From assembly GCA_964006375.1 (NCBI GenBank), contig OZ023264.1:179166631-179230630 (forward strand): 64,000 bases of DNA, in the 5' to 3' direction. Positions 35,321 through 47,132 of the stretch are shown piece by piece. The notes below the pieces were generated by a model. It was not told the DNA's origin. It ran no database searches and worked only from the letters and a program-made list of their open reading frames with translations. This stretch comes from Tillus elongatus. Its lineage: Eukaryota > Arthropoda > Insecta > Coleoptera > Cleridae. Position 1 is the first letter of the stretch. Each line of letters starts with the position of its first letter. A program made the position numbers and the translations under genes.

Positions 35321-36545
35321 CAGGGTGGCTCAAATTCGAGCCTCATCATTGGTATCTCGGAAACTATCAGAGGTACGTTGGTTAAATTATGGCAAAGTTG
35401 CATAATTTGATGCTCAGCAAAATGCAGTTTAGAAAATTAAACATTTCCGAATACTTCCCGTGATTATCGGAAAAAACCCAAAACTCATAAAATCTGTTTT
35501 ATTTTTTTCTGGCATTATTTGAAAAGATATAACAAAATTAATCACACTTCATCAACGTCACTTTTCCCTCCTACAAGATGGCATTTTCAAATTTGAAATC
35601 CGATGTTTCGTCTTTCAGAAACCATCATCAACTCCATTTTTTCAAATACGGCCCTGGATTTTTTATTTCATATTCTGTTACCTTTGGACTACCTCAAAAC
35701 AATGCCACATCACAACTTTTGAATTTCAAACGTTTTGATAACAAAAAATGACATTTTCAGTATTTCTTGAAAATATTTCATGCTTACTTAACTTTTTAAA
35801 TGGACAAATTAAAAAACCTAAAATAAATGCTCGAATAAGCCCCCTTGAACTTCTCTGCATTTTCGCATACGTCTTCGCAGATTGTTCGTAACAGCCCGGT
35901 GGATTATTCTTCCTCTCGCTCGTAGAGTTGTGAATTCTAACACTAACTTTTGGCGCAAAATGTTTATATCATTCGGAAAAGTATCCTTGAATAAGCGATT
36001 TTTCAAGAATACCCATAAAAAATAATCCAGCGGGGATAAATCAGGACTTCTAGCAGGCCAGCGCACCACTCCTTAGTTTCCAATCCATTGATTGGGAAAT
36101 GTTTTATTAAGAAACTCGGTTACTGCCCTTCCATTATGGGGTGGTGCACCATCCTGTTGCCACCAAAGCTGCCGCAGCATATTCAACGGTTCATCTTCAA
36201 GCGCATCGAATATATAATTATGGATTAAATAAAGATACCGTTCAGTATTTAAGTTTCCATTATAAATAATTGGCCCTAAGATTTTTCCAACTCAAACATT
36301 GAATGATTTTCGTCCCTGTCTTCGAACTTGCCGATTTTCTACTGCATAATAATACTCATTGTTTCTGTTAAAAAGGCCGCTTGTGGAAAAATTACATTCA
36401 TCTGTCCAGATGATTTTATTTAAGAAATCATCATCTTGTTGCATTTTTCCATCAAGCCAATTGCAGAATTCAAGCCTTCTGTCCCTGTCTCCTGGTCTTA
36501 GTTCTTGGCAAACATGAAGTTTATAATATAAACTAGGTCAGAAAT
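35321..36545 (-). pseudogene. Mariner-type (DUF4817-like) transposon fragment
   Basis: The 3' end begins CAGGGTGGCTCAAATTCG at about 35321. Minus-strand transposase blocks are EFCNWLDGKMQQDDDFL, NKIIWTDECNFSTSGLFN, LWWQQDGAPPHNGRAV, NKTFPNQWIG and VRWPARSPDLSPLDYFLW, ending with the 83-codon stretch at 36069-35818. The catalytic Asp residues (TDE, QQDG, SPLD) are visible. Stops at about 36290 and 36075 and loss of the N-terminus beyond 36545 make it a pseudogene. Confidence 0.85.
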
Positions 36546-37555
36546 TATCAATTTTGTTTCATATTATTTTAACTAACTGTACGGAGGAGTAAATTTATGT
36601 CCAAGTGACAATTATAGTAGTTTAGTCAAGGGATTTTGGAATAAGAATAGTAGTTGGGAGGTCTAGGAAATTTAAGCACGAATATTAAGGGGGTAAATAA
36701 ATTAATTAAATATAGGCTAATATTTTATCAGTTCTAATTTTGCTCATAATTTTGAAGACAAGCAGGGCCTTGAAAATTATTGAAGGGGTAAATAAATCCA
36801 TTATTTTAAGGCGCCCTTTGCGCAAGAATTGACGCTTCCTTCCAAGGGGGCACAATAGAGTAAAGTCATATTATTAAATATTGTACTTTTAAGGTCTCCA
36901 TTTCTTTCTTTGTAAAATCGGGACTGTTGAATTCATTTAATCTATATTAAATTAGTTTTTATAAACAAACGATTGAATTTTATTTTTAGATATAGTAAAC
37001 CAACCACCCTATATTTCAAGTAATATTGAAACCTCGTACGAGGGCGACAAAAAGTGGTCACGGGGTATATGGTACTGTAGGTGTATAGTAAAATTGGGGC
37101 TTTCAATTAAACATCCCCATGCTCTACAGTATTCATTCCAATAATCCATTTTCTTATGTAAGTTAAGGCTGATTAAACCTAAATCATTTAACAAGGGCAA
37201 AAGCACGCCCATTACATAATACAGAAATTCCCAATGTTCACATTAATTCCCACAATACTGTATCAGCTGTCAAATCTTGAAGGATCACTTTTTAATCAGG
37301 TTTTTTTTACAAAATTTCTCCTGAAGCAATTTATTTGACTAACATTCTTTCAAGTGTTTGCTCTTGTGCATCTTCCCTTCTCCAATTATAATTTTTATGT
37401 CCAGCAATAATTATAAATGCCTGGTTTATTAACAGTGTGAAATTTTGCATTTAACAGATTAAAGTTAGTTGAAGATTTTCGTCTATAAGTCATTGAAATT
37501 TAGAAACACCTAGGATATATCCCTATTGCTAGTAAAATTTTAAAATGCAACCTAC
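36546..37555. other. JAK intron 3, no recognised feature
   Basis: AT-rich intron DNA. I see no supported gene or repeat. Confidence 0.5.
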
Positions 37556-37809
37556 CCAACAGGACCATGACATTTCATAGCATACAGTTTCTGCAAGGAT
37601 GGTGTTGGCACATCCTTACAAATGTTAAAAGTCCATTTACAGGTCAATCGATAATAGCCATCTAAGAGACTGATGAAAGACAACATGAGAGGTATCGAAG
37701 GAAACATCAAATAAAAAGGTATTCCATTTTTTCTACTAATTTCCACTGTACCATCATTTCTGATCGATATAAATCCCAATTCTTCAATGGTACATATTTT
37801 TATCCATTC
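37556..37809 (-). CDS. hop: Janus kinase, exon 3 (FERM F3 lobe)
   Basis: Exon from acceptor ATTTTCAG at 37810 to donor GTAGGT at 37555, entry phase 0, exit phase 2. Product EWIKICTIEELGFISIRNDG, then LSFISLLDGYYRLT, then CKDVPTP and CHGPVG. The SF[IV]SL[LI]DGY[YF]RLT block and the CHGP end are among the most conserved JAK FERM signatures, which makes this the strongest single identification of the gene. Confidence 0.95.
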
Positions 37810-37857
37810 CTGAAAATTAAAAACATTGCCCAGATATTTCCTTTGCCTAAAACTATT

Positions 37858-38870
37858 ATAAATAATAATAATAATAATGATAATAATAATAATTTATTCG
37901 TGATGTTGATACATTATAGTATATATGACATGTCAAAAAAGTGTACTTCAATAACAAACAAATAAGAGAGAATTCTGCCAGCATAATGGAATTGTGGTAA
38001 TATTATAGTTATACACACTTATTTTTGACTGTACAGTTAGGTATTTCTTGCAAGGACTCCTATTCGTTGGCTGACCTTTTTACACAAACTGTCGATATGG
38101 TGATCAAACTTTAATTTTCTGTCTATAATAATCCCCAAATACTTTTGAGTACTTACAAATTCAATATTAATATCTTCAATTTGTAATTTCTCCCGTTCAT
38201 TCATACTATTTCTAGATTCGTCAATTATCTTGACTTTTATTTTACTAACATTTACTATAAGCTTATGTCTTATCCACTCATTTACTGTTTTCAGATCATC
38301 ATACCTGGAATGTGTGATTCTCAACCCTATATTGTTGATATACATTGTAAACAGTACAGGGCCAAGAATATTTCCCTAAGGAACCACTACATTCATACTA
38401 GTTACCGTTGAAATTAAGTCATCTATTTTCACCCTCTGAGTCCCTTCTGTAAGGTTACTGTCAAACCAGTCCAAAACTTTTCCCCTATATTATTACTTTG
38501 TATTTTTTTTTATTAACAATCCTCTATCTACTGTTTCAAAAGCTCGTTTTAAATCCAAGTACACACTTATTACTATTTCATTGTTATCTAAATTTGTTTT
38601 CCATTCGTTGATTACATGTTGTAGTGCCGTTTTACAGCTATAATTTTCTCAGCATCCTGACTAGCACTGGTCAATTATTTTGTATTTCTTATATGTTCTA
38701 CTAACTGTAAGTATACAATCTTTTCTAATATTTTTTCTAATGCTGGCAGAGTGTTAAAAGCCCTAAATTCTTCAGCTTTCACTGTATTGATTACTTTGGC
38801 TGCAGGTATTACAGTTGAAAATTTTAATCTCCCAGCGACTATTCTTGTCTTAAGTGAGGTAATGCATGTG
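37858..38870 (-). mobile_element. LINE RT fragment
   Basis: Minus strand, 3' tail (ATT)n-like at 37858-37905. From the 5' side: VISVYLDLKRAFETVDRGLL (motif A) near 38560, NILGPVLFTMYINNIGL (after motif B) near 38360, then 38345-38037 with DLKTVNEWIRHKLIVNVSK and KYLGIIIDRKLKFDHHID. The YADD region appears deleted or mutated (ITHSRYDDLKT follows almost directly). It is frameshifted. Confidence 0.8.
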
Positions 38871-38884
38871 GCAATAGAAGCCTT

Positions 38885-40130
38885 CTTTTTTATTTATTTT
38901 ATTTTATTTTAACAACACACCACGAGGGCTCACAGCCTAAATACTATCGTACTGTGGGTGTCGACAAGGAGGAAAGAGGCAGCTTGTTAATTCTGGACTT
39001 GAAGGTTTGGAGGTTCGGAGGAGAAGGAAAAACATGTGCCGGCAAGAAATTTCGCAACTTGGAAGTCATCGGGACAAAAGAGCACACATAACAAGATGTT
39101 CTATGTCAGGTGACGTGGAGAGTAAAAGGGTGCATTCGCTCTGTTCCCCTGGTAGACGTTGGGGGCAGCAGGTGAAGGAACTATGGAAGAAAGCTCCTTT
39201 GAGCAGTGCCCGTTCAGATATCTATAAAAGAGATGGGTGAGGGTAGGGTCACCGATGAGACGTATAGCTCTCTTCTGAATGGTGTCCAGGATAGTGAGTG
39301 TAGAAGCGGCAGTGGCACCCCAGATGTGGGAGCAGTATTCAAGGTTTGGCCTTATTTGTGAAGTATATAAGGTATAGAGATTAGCTGGTGAAAAGTATTT
39401 GCGAGCCCGAAAGAGGAAACCTAATTTCTTAGCAGCCGCTTCTGCAATAGATGTGACATGTTGGTGCCAATTGTGATTTTGATCCACAGAAATGCCAACA
39501 AGTGAAAAGGACTCATTACTTTGAATAACTTGGTTGTTCATTGTGATGGGTCTAGGGCTGGTGTATCTCTTATGAGATAGAAAGCAAGACTGAGATTTGG
39601 TGGGGTTGAATTGTATAAGATTTCTACTTCACCAGTCTAATATTTTTTGGAAATCCACAGAGACAGAACCCTCCATGAGTCTGCGATCCTCATCTAATTG
39701 GGCTAAAGAGACAGGCTTAGAATATTGTATATTTGACTGGATGGTGCTGTCATCCTTGTAACTGTGAACTGGGTTGGATGTGCTAGAGAGGAGGTCATTG
39801 ATGTGGAGAAGAAACAAAGTAGGGACTAAAGCTGAACCTTGAGGGACTCCTGCATTAATTGGATACAGTTTAGAGAAATCCATCAACGACAACAGAAATC
39901 CTCCAGTTTGAGAGGAAATATGCTGTCCAGGTACAGAGTTTTGGTGGTAGGCCATAGGCCGGAAGTTTATTTAGCAGCGCTGCGTGCCAGACCTGGTCGA
40001 TTGCTCTGGATATGTCTAGAGCGACAATCTGGGATTCACTGTGTAGTTGCATAGACTTGTTCCAAGAATAAGTGACAAAGGAAAGGAGGGCGGCAGTTGA
40101 TCTGCGCTGACTGATCTACCTCTTACTGGT
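38885..40130 (-). mobile_element. Jockey-like LINE 3' part, copy 1
   Basis: Related to the copy at 58062-59650. Minus-strand blocks: SQIVALDISRAIDQVWHAAL (motif A region), INAGVPQGSALVPTLFLLHI (motif B), then HSYKDDSTIQ where a canonical copy would read YADD. Downstream are VGISVDQNHNWHQHVTSIAE, LYTSQIRPNLEYCSHIWG and IQKRAIRLIGDP. Tail of A-rich AAAAT units at about 38885-38915. The motif C Ala-to-Lys change and frame breaks indicate a dead copy. Confidence 0.85.
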
Positions 40131-40394
40131 CTATGTGACGAAAGTAGCATTAATTTACCATTAATTGTATCCAAAGTTTTGAGATCTTATTTATGAATTG
40201 ACGTTTTAATTGTGAACCAAAATTGTAGGCGAGAGTTGCAGCTGCGTTCAAGATACTCAAGTCTCACAACAATTACCAATAGTCCAGCAAAGTGTAACAA
40301 AGGTAGTAGTACTTAGAAGTCCCTTGAGAAGACTGCAAAGAACGGAGGAAGTTGTAGATATCTATGATTTTGTACCAAACAGTCATTGTAAATG

Positions 40395-40795
40395 TTATTT
40401 TCAAATTCAAATTCATTTATTCATGTAAATGTACACATCTATAAAAATGTGTTGGACACCACACACATCTATAAAAATGTGTTGGACACCACACACATTA
40501 ATAAACAACTATATAATTAAATTTGTTGACATAGCTAATACAGTCGAACTGTATTTTGTTAGAACTGAAATGTAAGATATTCTTCACTACTATAGAAAGC
40601 TTTTTCCATTAAAATTTCTTTAATCTTGTGTTTAAACTGAGTTATAGGAAGATATATTAAGCTGTCTAGCAGCTTGTTATAAAATTTAAGAGCCCAGTAC
40701 CCTGGCGCAGCCTGACACTTCTTCAGCCTCCAATAGGTCGGCACAATATCACGTGCAGGTCCAATGTAAAGTCCGTGCATGTCCCCATGGGTTCT
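40395..40795 (-). mobile_element. LINE 3' end fragment
   Basis: A 73-codon minus-strand frame (40780-40559): WALKFYNKLLDSLIYLPI, FKHKIKEILMEKAFYSSEEY. It resembles the extreme C-terminus of the LINE at 12487-13690 (GVKFFSKIPQNI..., YAFYSLSEYL). It is followed by a 30-bp unit repeated twice (about 40436-40495, ATAAAAATGTGTTGGACACC). Confidence 0.65.
40436..40497. repeat. 30-bp tandem duplication
   Basis: ACACATCTATAAAAATGTG plus TTGGACACCAC occurs twice back to back. Confidence 0.9.
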
Positions 40796-41084
40796 GAAAT
40801 GTCCTTCATTGATAAATTTATGAAATGTATAAATTTAGAAATGTGTACCATTATCTCCTTCTAATTACATTACAATAATTCAGATACCAAAATATTAATA
40901 AATATATCCACTTTATGTGTTCCAGTTTCATTACCCTTTAACGTAATCTTATAGAAATATTTGAATAAAACTCTTTAATGAAGAAAAATGCTTCGTCGTT
41001 TCTAAAACATGTCGAAAAGTTCCACAATTTTTGACATTTATTACAAAATTTAAACTTGAAAAGGATTTATTATTATCGAAATAT

Positions 41085-42665
41085 AGGTAATCCTGTTTTG
41101 TATACACCTCACTAGTAAACAAACAATTAGGGTGGAATCGGAGGGCAGAAGTGGACGCTGGACGATGTGCACTGTTGCAAGATTAGTATTACCAAGGGTC
41201 ACTTTAAATATAGAAGGAAATCAAGGGGTGAACAAATGTTTTTATAATGTAAATAAATTATAATATGGCGTCATCTACATAAATCGATATTTGACATATT
41301 TTGCGGAAAGCAGTAGGAAAACGGAAATGTAAAAAGTTAATTTTCAGTCATGGTGGTCCAGGGGAAAAAACGTGGGCCTCTGGACCCAAGGGTACTGGGT
41401 TCAATCCCAGATTTCCCCTCTCCTCCCTTTTTAAGTACATCAGTAACATCAACAGAGGTTGTGCCATTCTGATTGAGCAAGGTAATCTGCACGTTCCGCC
41501 CTTCCCAGGGAGCGTAAAGCCGTCGGTCCCGTGCCCATGCGATGTTGGGCACGTTAAAGACCCAAATTTCCCGGACAGTGAGGTGAATTAATCAGTTTAG
41601 TAAAGTCAATGAAGCAAATTGCCGATGATAAATACAACTGTATATGCTAATAGCAGACGGTATCCAGTATTTTTTAAAGTCAAAGTGTTTCATGGTAATG
41701 AAGCAATTTCTACTCACAACTGTCGATGATACACATAACCGAGAAAATGGCTCAAAATGGGCTTCCCTTCGACATGTGTATCATCGACAGTTGTGAGTAG
41801 AAATTGCTTCATTACCATGAAACATTGCGACTTTTCAAAATAATATACTGGATACCGATTGCTATTAGCATATACAGTTGTATTTATCATCAGCAATTCG
41901 CAACGGAAATTGCTTCATTCACTTTTCACACTCATTTAAGGTCGGAAACTAAAATAAAAACAAACACTTCGAAGGGAAGCCCATTTTGAGCCATTTTCTC
42001 GGTTATGTGTATCATCGACAGTTGTGAGTAGAAATTGCTTCATTACCATGAAATATTTTGACTTAAAAAAAAATACTGGATACCGTTTGCTATTAGCATA
42101 TACAGTTGTATTTATCATCGGCAATTCGCAATGGAAATTGCTTCATTGACTTTACTAAAGTGATTCATTCACCTCACTGTCCGGGAAATTTGGGTCTTTA
42201 ACGTGCTCAACATCGCATGGGCACGGAACCGATGGCTTTATGCCCCCTGGGAAGGGCGGAACGTGCAGATTACCTTGCTCAATCAGAATGGCACAACCTC
42301 TGTTGATGTTACTGATGTACTTAAAAAGGGAGGAGAGGGGAAATCTGGGATCGAACCCAGTACCCTTGGATCCAGAGGCCCACTTTTTTTTTCCTGGACC
42401 ACCATAGCTGAAAATTAACTTTTTACATTTCCGTTTCCCTACTGCTTTCCGCAAAATATGTCAAATATCGATTTATGTAGATGACGCCATATTAAAATTT
42501 ATTTACATTATAAAAACATTTGTTCACCCATTGATTTCCTTCTATATTTAAAGGTAATACTCATCTGGCAACAGTGCACATCGTCCAGTGTCCACTTCTG
42601 CGTTCCAATTCCACCCGAATTGTTTGTTTACTAGTGAGGTGTCTACAACACAGGATTACCGAAAT
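41085..42665. repeat. 1.6-kb palindrome with SINE-like arms
   Basis: The outer arms, about 41085-41766 and 41980-42665, are inverted copies of each other, largely collinear. Examples: CCTCACTAGTAAACAAACAA at 41107 against its complement at 42620, and TGGGCACGTTAAAGACCC at 41546 against its complement near 42195. The spacer (41767-41979) holds a third partial copy of the inner part. Each arm contains a tRNA-like internal promoter: GGTTCAATCCC (plus strand, 41399) and GGTTCGATCCC (minus strand, about 42350) are perfect B boxes, with an A-box-like TGGTCCAGG about 50 bases upstream. No protein is encoded. Confidence 0.85.
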
Positions 42666-43031
42666 ATATTTAAATAAGCACTTTATGGTTAACAAAGTAA
42701 TATACTATACTATACACAATATCTAGTCACGTTTTCTGAACACAGAAAAAATAGTGACAAATTGTTTACACCTAATGTTGTTTGGAACTTTGGAAGTCAA
42801 ATCAATACAAATTTACTAAAATGAACTACTAAAAGTGCTTTCAAAATACAGCCTTACTCGGAAATATTAGACACAGTCATGGTTACAACAACAAGGCAAC
42901 AGTGCATGGGTTCATTCACTGTGACAAGATGAACCCAGTTGGTATGCAATATTTGTCCTTTACATACATTTTTACCCCAACACTTGATCAACGAAAATGT
43001 ATATATTATCAAATAACACAGGTATACTCAC
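42666..43031. other. JAK intron 2, no recognised feature
   Basis: Unique-looking AT-rich sequence between the palindrome and exon 2. Nothing recognised. Confidence 0.5.
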
Positions 43032-43206
43032 ATCTCTCTTTGAATCAGTACAATATTTGATGCCAGGTTCCGTTGGATGATAAGGACTAACTTTAACATG
43101 GATATCATATACAGAACCCTCTTTATCTGTATGAGCTTTATATACTTCAGATAAATACTCAGGCGCAATAATATCCAGCTGTTTCAAATACTCTGCTTTT
43201 ACATAT
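43032..43206 (-). CDS. hop: Janus kinase, exon 2 (FERM F2-F3)
   Basis: Exon from acceptor TTTTTCAG at 43207 to donor GTGAGT at 43031. It enters with one base completing the Ser codon from exon 1 and exits in phase 0. Product YVKAEYLKQLDIIAPEYLSE, then IHVKVSPYHPTEPGIKYC. It corresponds to the LKYL...L-E-x-L segment that ends F2 and the first strands of F3 in JAK FERM domains. Confidence 0.85.
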
Positions 43207-43262
43207 CTGAAAAATTAGAGCAGTGAGTACATACATAAATAACATATTTAATAAATACTTAC

Positions 43263-43822
43263 GATGCATCATGTACAGATTTTTGTAACTTTCCAAGTGT
43301 TTCATGAATTGGACGTTTAATAAAGAAGGAATGTCGTTTTAATACTTCCTTTGGGATGTACTTCTTATATTCATTCTCAACAGTTTCACGGGGTATATCT
43401 TTCTCCAACATGACTCTGTACATGTCTGTAATACCCAATCCCACCAATTCTCTTCTATGCTTATCACAAATAATTTCTGCGACGTTATTTTCCAAAACAT
43501 CGTTTCTAGCTTGATGAAAATAATAATCATATGCTCTGATGTCTACCTTTCTTAATCTTGCAATGTTAGAAACTTTGAAGCGAATCCGCAAGTCAAAGTT
43601 AACTACTTTTCCACTAAATGTATCCGCTGACATAAGAAATATCTGTTTACCGGCGATTCTTAAAGCAAACAAATGTCGAGCTACTGTGCCAATATTCAAT
43701 TGTTTACATACATAAATGCATACATCTTCTACTGTTGTATTATTAGCAACATAAGGTACTGATATAATTCTGTTATTATCTAACACTGTGTGGATATTTA
43801 AACTGGATTCTGGCATTGTCAA
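43263..43822 (-). CDS. hop: Janus kinase, exon 1 (FERM F1-F2, start codon)
   Basis: N-terminal coding exon of a JAK, the cytoplasmic tyrosine kinase that couples cytokine receptors to STATs. F1 is a ubiquitin-like fold (VEDVCIYVCKQLNIGTVARH then LFALRI, the C-x-x-x-C-x-x-L-x-I...LFAL signature). F2 includes YDYYFHQARNDVLENN, ELVGLGITDMYRVMLE and KRHSFFIKRPI, equivalent to the JAK blocks around Y-x-Q-x-R-x-D-x-x, GMAVLDMMR and R-x-x-I-x-x-x-x-R. Two ATGs (43822, 43816) are possible starts. The donor is TC|GTAAGT at 43262. The six exons encode about 467 residues; the kinase half is not in the window. Confidence 0.92.
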
Positions 43823-45840
43823 TTACGACTTTAGTATACTTTTGCCAGAATTATTGTAATATAAACATTATTAACAAAGACAAAAAAACTAAGCCCAATT
43901 TATTCAAAAACAACACAAGCAAAATACGCCATCTTCACAATAAGTAAATATAAAATAGTACCAAACAGGGACTGTTCTGAATTACCAATAATAATTAAAG
44001 TCTTCTTTGAAGCAAAACGTAGATACATAACATTATTATTGTTGGAACTGTTGTTTATTATTTATGATTTATGCAAGATTTATGTGACTGTGACTTTTGT
44101 TTCTTGCTTTTTTTAGCATTTTTTTCTTATTTTATTAACCCATAGAAAATAGTCAAAATAGAGAATCTTCGCTTCGCACCTCTTACTATTCTACCATAGA
44201 GTAGATATTGTTTTTTATTTCATTCTTTTGTCTATGACTAATAATATCGACAGCAAAAAGCATTATTTAGAATTAAAAAAGTTATCTTCTTACCAAGATC
44301 TATAATAAGTTTTATAGATCTTGTCTTCTTGCCACCTAGGACGATAGAAGAGTACGGAAGGGAGATAACATAACACAGTGCGTTGAAGTGGAAAATTTTA
44401 GTCTTCAGGGGCGGCTACGGACGCACACAGAATCTTGCGGGCATGCAACCCGTAAAGCACGCACCATATTTTGCAGTACGTAGATGGAGATTTAGCAAAC
44501 AAGGAGAAATAATATAAATAATAATGCGTTTGTAATAGTAGTTCAGGCAAATTTGTGTATTTTTAAGACACATTATGTCCCATAATTGAAATTTTAGCAA
44601 GTAACATCGAAATAGTATGAGAAATTAAGTAAAAAAAAAATTTTCAATTATTGAATCGCCTAAATTGCACAAGAATTCATAATCTTCCATTGCGACAAGT
44701 ATTTTTTCTACAAACGAATAAATTTAAAAAAAAAAACGTAAACGTTTAAATTGTTATTCTTCTATTTCAGTTAAATAGAATTGAGCTTGGTTTTTAAAAT
44801 TTATTTTACTTACCTTTTTCAATAGTTAAAATTTTAGCAAGTTACATCGAAATAATATGAGAAATTAGGTAATAAGAAAAATTGTCAACTAGTGAATCGC
44901 CTAAATTGTACAAACATTTATAATCTTCCATTGTGTCAGACATTTTTTCTACGAAGGTATAATTTTTTGTCAAAAATACGTTTAAATTGTTATTCTTCGA
45001 TTTCAAAGTAGAATAATTGAGCTTATTTTTTTTTTTTACTTTATTTTGCTCAGCTTTTCTTCACCTATATTTTTAGTGATTTGGTTCCCCAACTAACTAT
45101 AACTTATATTACAGCACCTTAAAAATCCCTTCATGTCTTTAGCACAAAAATAAATAAGTACTTTTCATAAAAAGAATTTCATATAGTAAATTATTTTCAA
45201 GCTTTTAGTATGTAGGTATGTACCACTTAAGAACATGCATATACACAAACAAAATAACAGCAGATGGTATATTTCTTAAATATTTATTTATTATTATTAT
45301 TACACAGCTAAATTATAATGGTCCTTAATTAATAAGCACACTATTATGAATTATGATGTATATAGCAGATATATGAAAACACAACACATTTTATTTACCA
45401 CTAAATAAAATTATTTTATTAAATATTTGTCGTTTGGAGTCCGATAGATTTATAGCTTTTTGCCATATGGTGTAATCTAATGACAACGCATTTAGTTGAT
45501 ATGGCCTTAAATTAAAAGTTTTACATAATTTTCTAGCGGTGACTTATCAAATGGATGTTCCTGCAATGTCAGAAAAATATGTTTATCGAAAAACAACCAA
45601 AATCAGAACACAGAAGCATTATTTATTAATTAAAATTTACAAATAATTCGCTGGATAATAGAAAAAGTTGCAAAACAACACAGAAAACATTCAAGGTACA
45701 ACACTGGTGCGTACAAATATGACGACCGGGAGGCTCACTTTATGCTCCATGTCAAAAATATTACTTGTTATGTTCGTTAAATTTATTATCATCAACCTTA
45801 AAGGATTATTGATATTCTAAAGTTCTCTAGAATTACAAAT
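43823..45840. other. Divergent intergenic region, JAK side
   Basis: AT-rich 5' flank of JAK. It holds a degenerate tandem duplication (44590-45060) and a hairpin CAAGATCTATAA...TTATAGATCTTG at about 44294-44325. No promoter element can be assigned with confidence. Confidence 0.5.
44590..45060. repeat. Degenerate ~235-bp tandem duplication
   Basis: Two adjacent units, about 44594-44828 and 44829-45060, share ATTTTAGCAAGT, TATGAGAAATTA, GAATCGCCTAAATTG, ATAATCTTCCATTG and GTTTAAATTGTTATTCTTC in the same order. Confidence 0.8.
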
Positions 45841-46121
45841 GGGCGCAGCAAGTGCGTTATGGAAATGAATTTTTATAAAAATGTTTTTAATAGCAAATGC
45901 GAGCAGGCATCAATATGATTACCGGTATAGCCTATGTAGCAGAAACAATGTACTATATTTAATCAAAATTACTTATTGTTTGAAAATGTACAAAAATTTT
46001 CCGAAACTAAACTTAAATGTTGGTTTCCTAGCCAACAAACCTTACGTTAATAGCAAATTGGATTATTAAGTTTGAAGGATTTAATGAAAATTCGCTACCA
46101 AAACGCACTTACTGCGTCCAG
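45841..46121 (+). mobile_element. Solo MITE of the GGACGCAGCAAGTG family
   Basis: Complete about 280-bp unit with inverted ends GGGCGCAGCAAGTGCGTTAT and ...AACGCACTTACTGCGTCCAG. It is the free-standing version of the unit that opens repeat copies 1 and 2 (16985-17292, 30276-30620). The interior shares GCAGGCATCAA and ATAGCAAATTG blocks. It encodes no protein. Confidence 0.8.
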
Positions 46122-47132
46122 ACTGTTAGTTAAGTGAAGGAGAAAGGGGAAGGAAAAGTCCATTATGCTCTCATGAATGGCAGGGTTGATTTTCCTTCCC
46201 CTTTTAGCTTTTAATTTGGCAAACTGTTATAGGCGTAAGTTAGGAAGGCCAGTTGGAAAGATTGTGTGTAAACAGCATGTCAGTGAGGTCTATTATTTCG
46301 TTCCTTAAAATATTTTACAAAGTGCGCATAGTTAGTGCAACCAAGTTTTTACTGTCGAGAGATGCTCGGTTTATTATCAAATACTATATCGTTAGCATGA
46401 ACCAATGAGATAGTAGTATGTCAATGGTATGAACCAATGAACTTAGCTTTCTTTGTTAGAGAATAGAGAATGACTCTTTATCATAGAGAAAGAAAATATA
46501 CTGGATCCATTAGGATATTTATGTAGGTAATGAAAAACATTTGGCAACTTTGCCGCCACAAGAATGAAATTCTAGGGCAAAAACACATTTCCCTAGAAAC
46601 TGATTATTTGACAGAGTCTTGTAAGCTTAGAACACCAGTCTTTTATGTTACAAATGTCGCCATAAATTGTTTATTTAGTCGCTTTTGAGTAATTTACTTT
46701 AGGTAAGATCATTATTTTAGTATTAGCTTATTGGTTACTTAATGCTCTAGAAGATAGTAGACGAAAACATAATTTTGGTGTTGGTATAGAAGCCTGTTGG
46801 GCGGGAAACCATTCTAGCAAATTGTGTAAAAGTTTACAGATGTGTGTAACTGTTCCCCAATTTAGCTTTCAACTACTTCAGTTGTATTTCCACCCTTTTT
46901 ATGTATGTATTTAGTTATGAATTGTAATGGCATTAAGCTATATAGTGAAATATCAGCTAGTGTATCCTGTCATATTTATCAAACAAATACTTTTATAACA
47001 GTTTCCCTCTCCTTACATAGTTGTAACTCTGATGCATTTATTTATTTTCGGACATTTCCTACACTATTGTAACCATTTTTCACCATTATTAGATACTAAA
47101 GCCAGTAACTTTTATTTTATAGGTCATATGAA
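46122..47132 (+). promoter_or_regulatory. Probable 5' leader and leader intron of the plus-strand gene
   Basis: An acceptor TTTATTTTATAG|GTCATATGAA lies ten bases before the ATG at 47133. A good donor, TTTAG|GTAAGA at 46703, is a plausible partner, giving a 420-bp intron in the 5' UTR. Exon boundaries and transcription start are inferred, not proven. There is also a short inverted repeat, GGGGAAGGAAAA...TTTTCCTTCCCC, at about 46149-46202. Confidence 0.5.

Noticed and set aside
41370..41415. Possible tRNA gene around GGTTCAATCCC
   Set aside because: The B box is perfect but no cloverleaf with a paired acceptor stem and anticodon arm forms. It repeats inverted in the palindrome, so it is a tRNA-derived SINE-like promoter.
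44415..44600. Small minus-strand ORF upstream of JAK
   Set aside because: Short, no motif, no splice context; likely chance.
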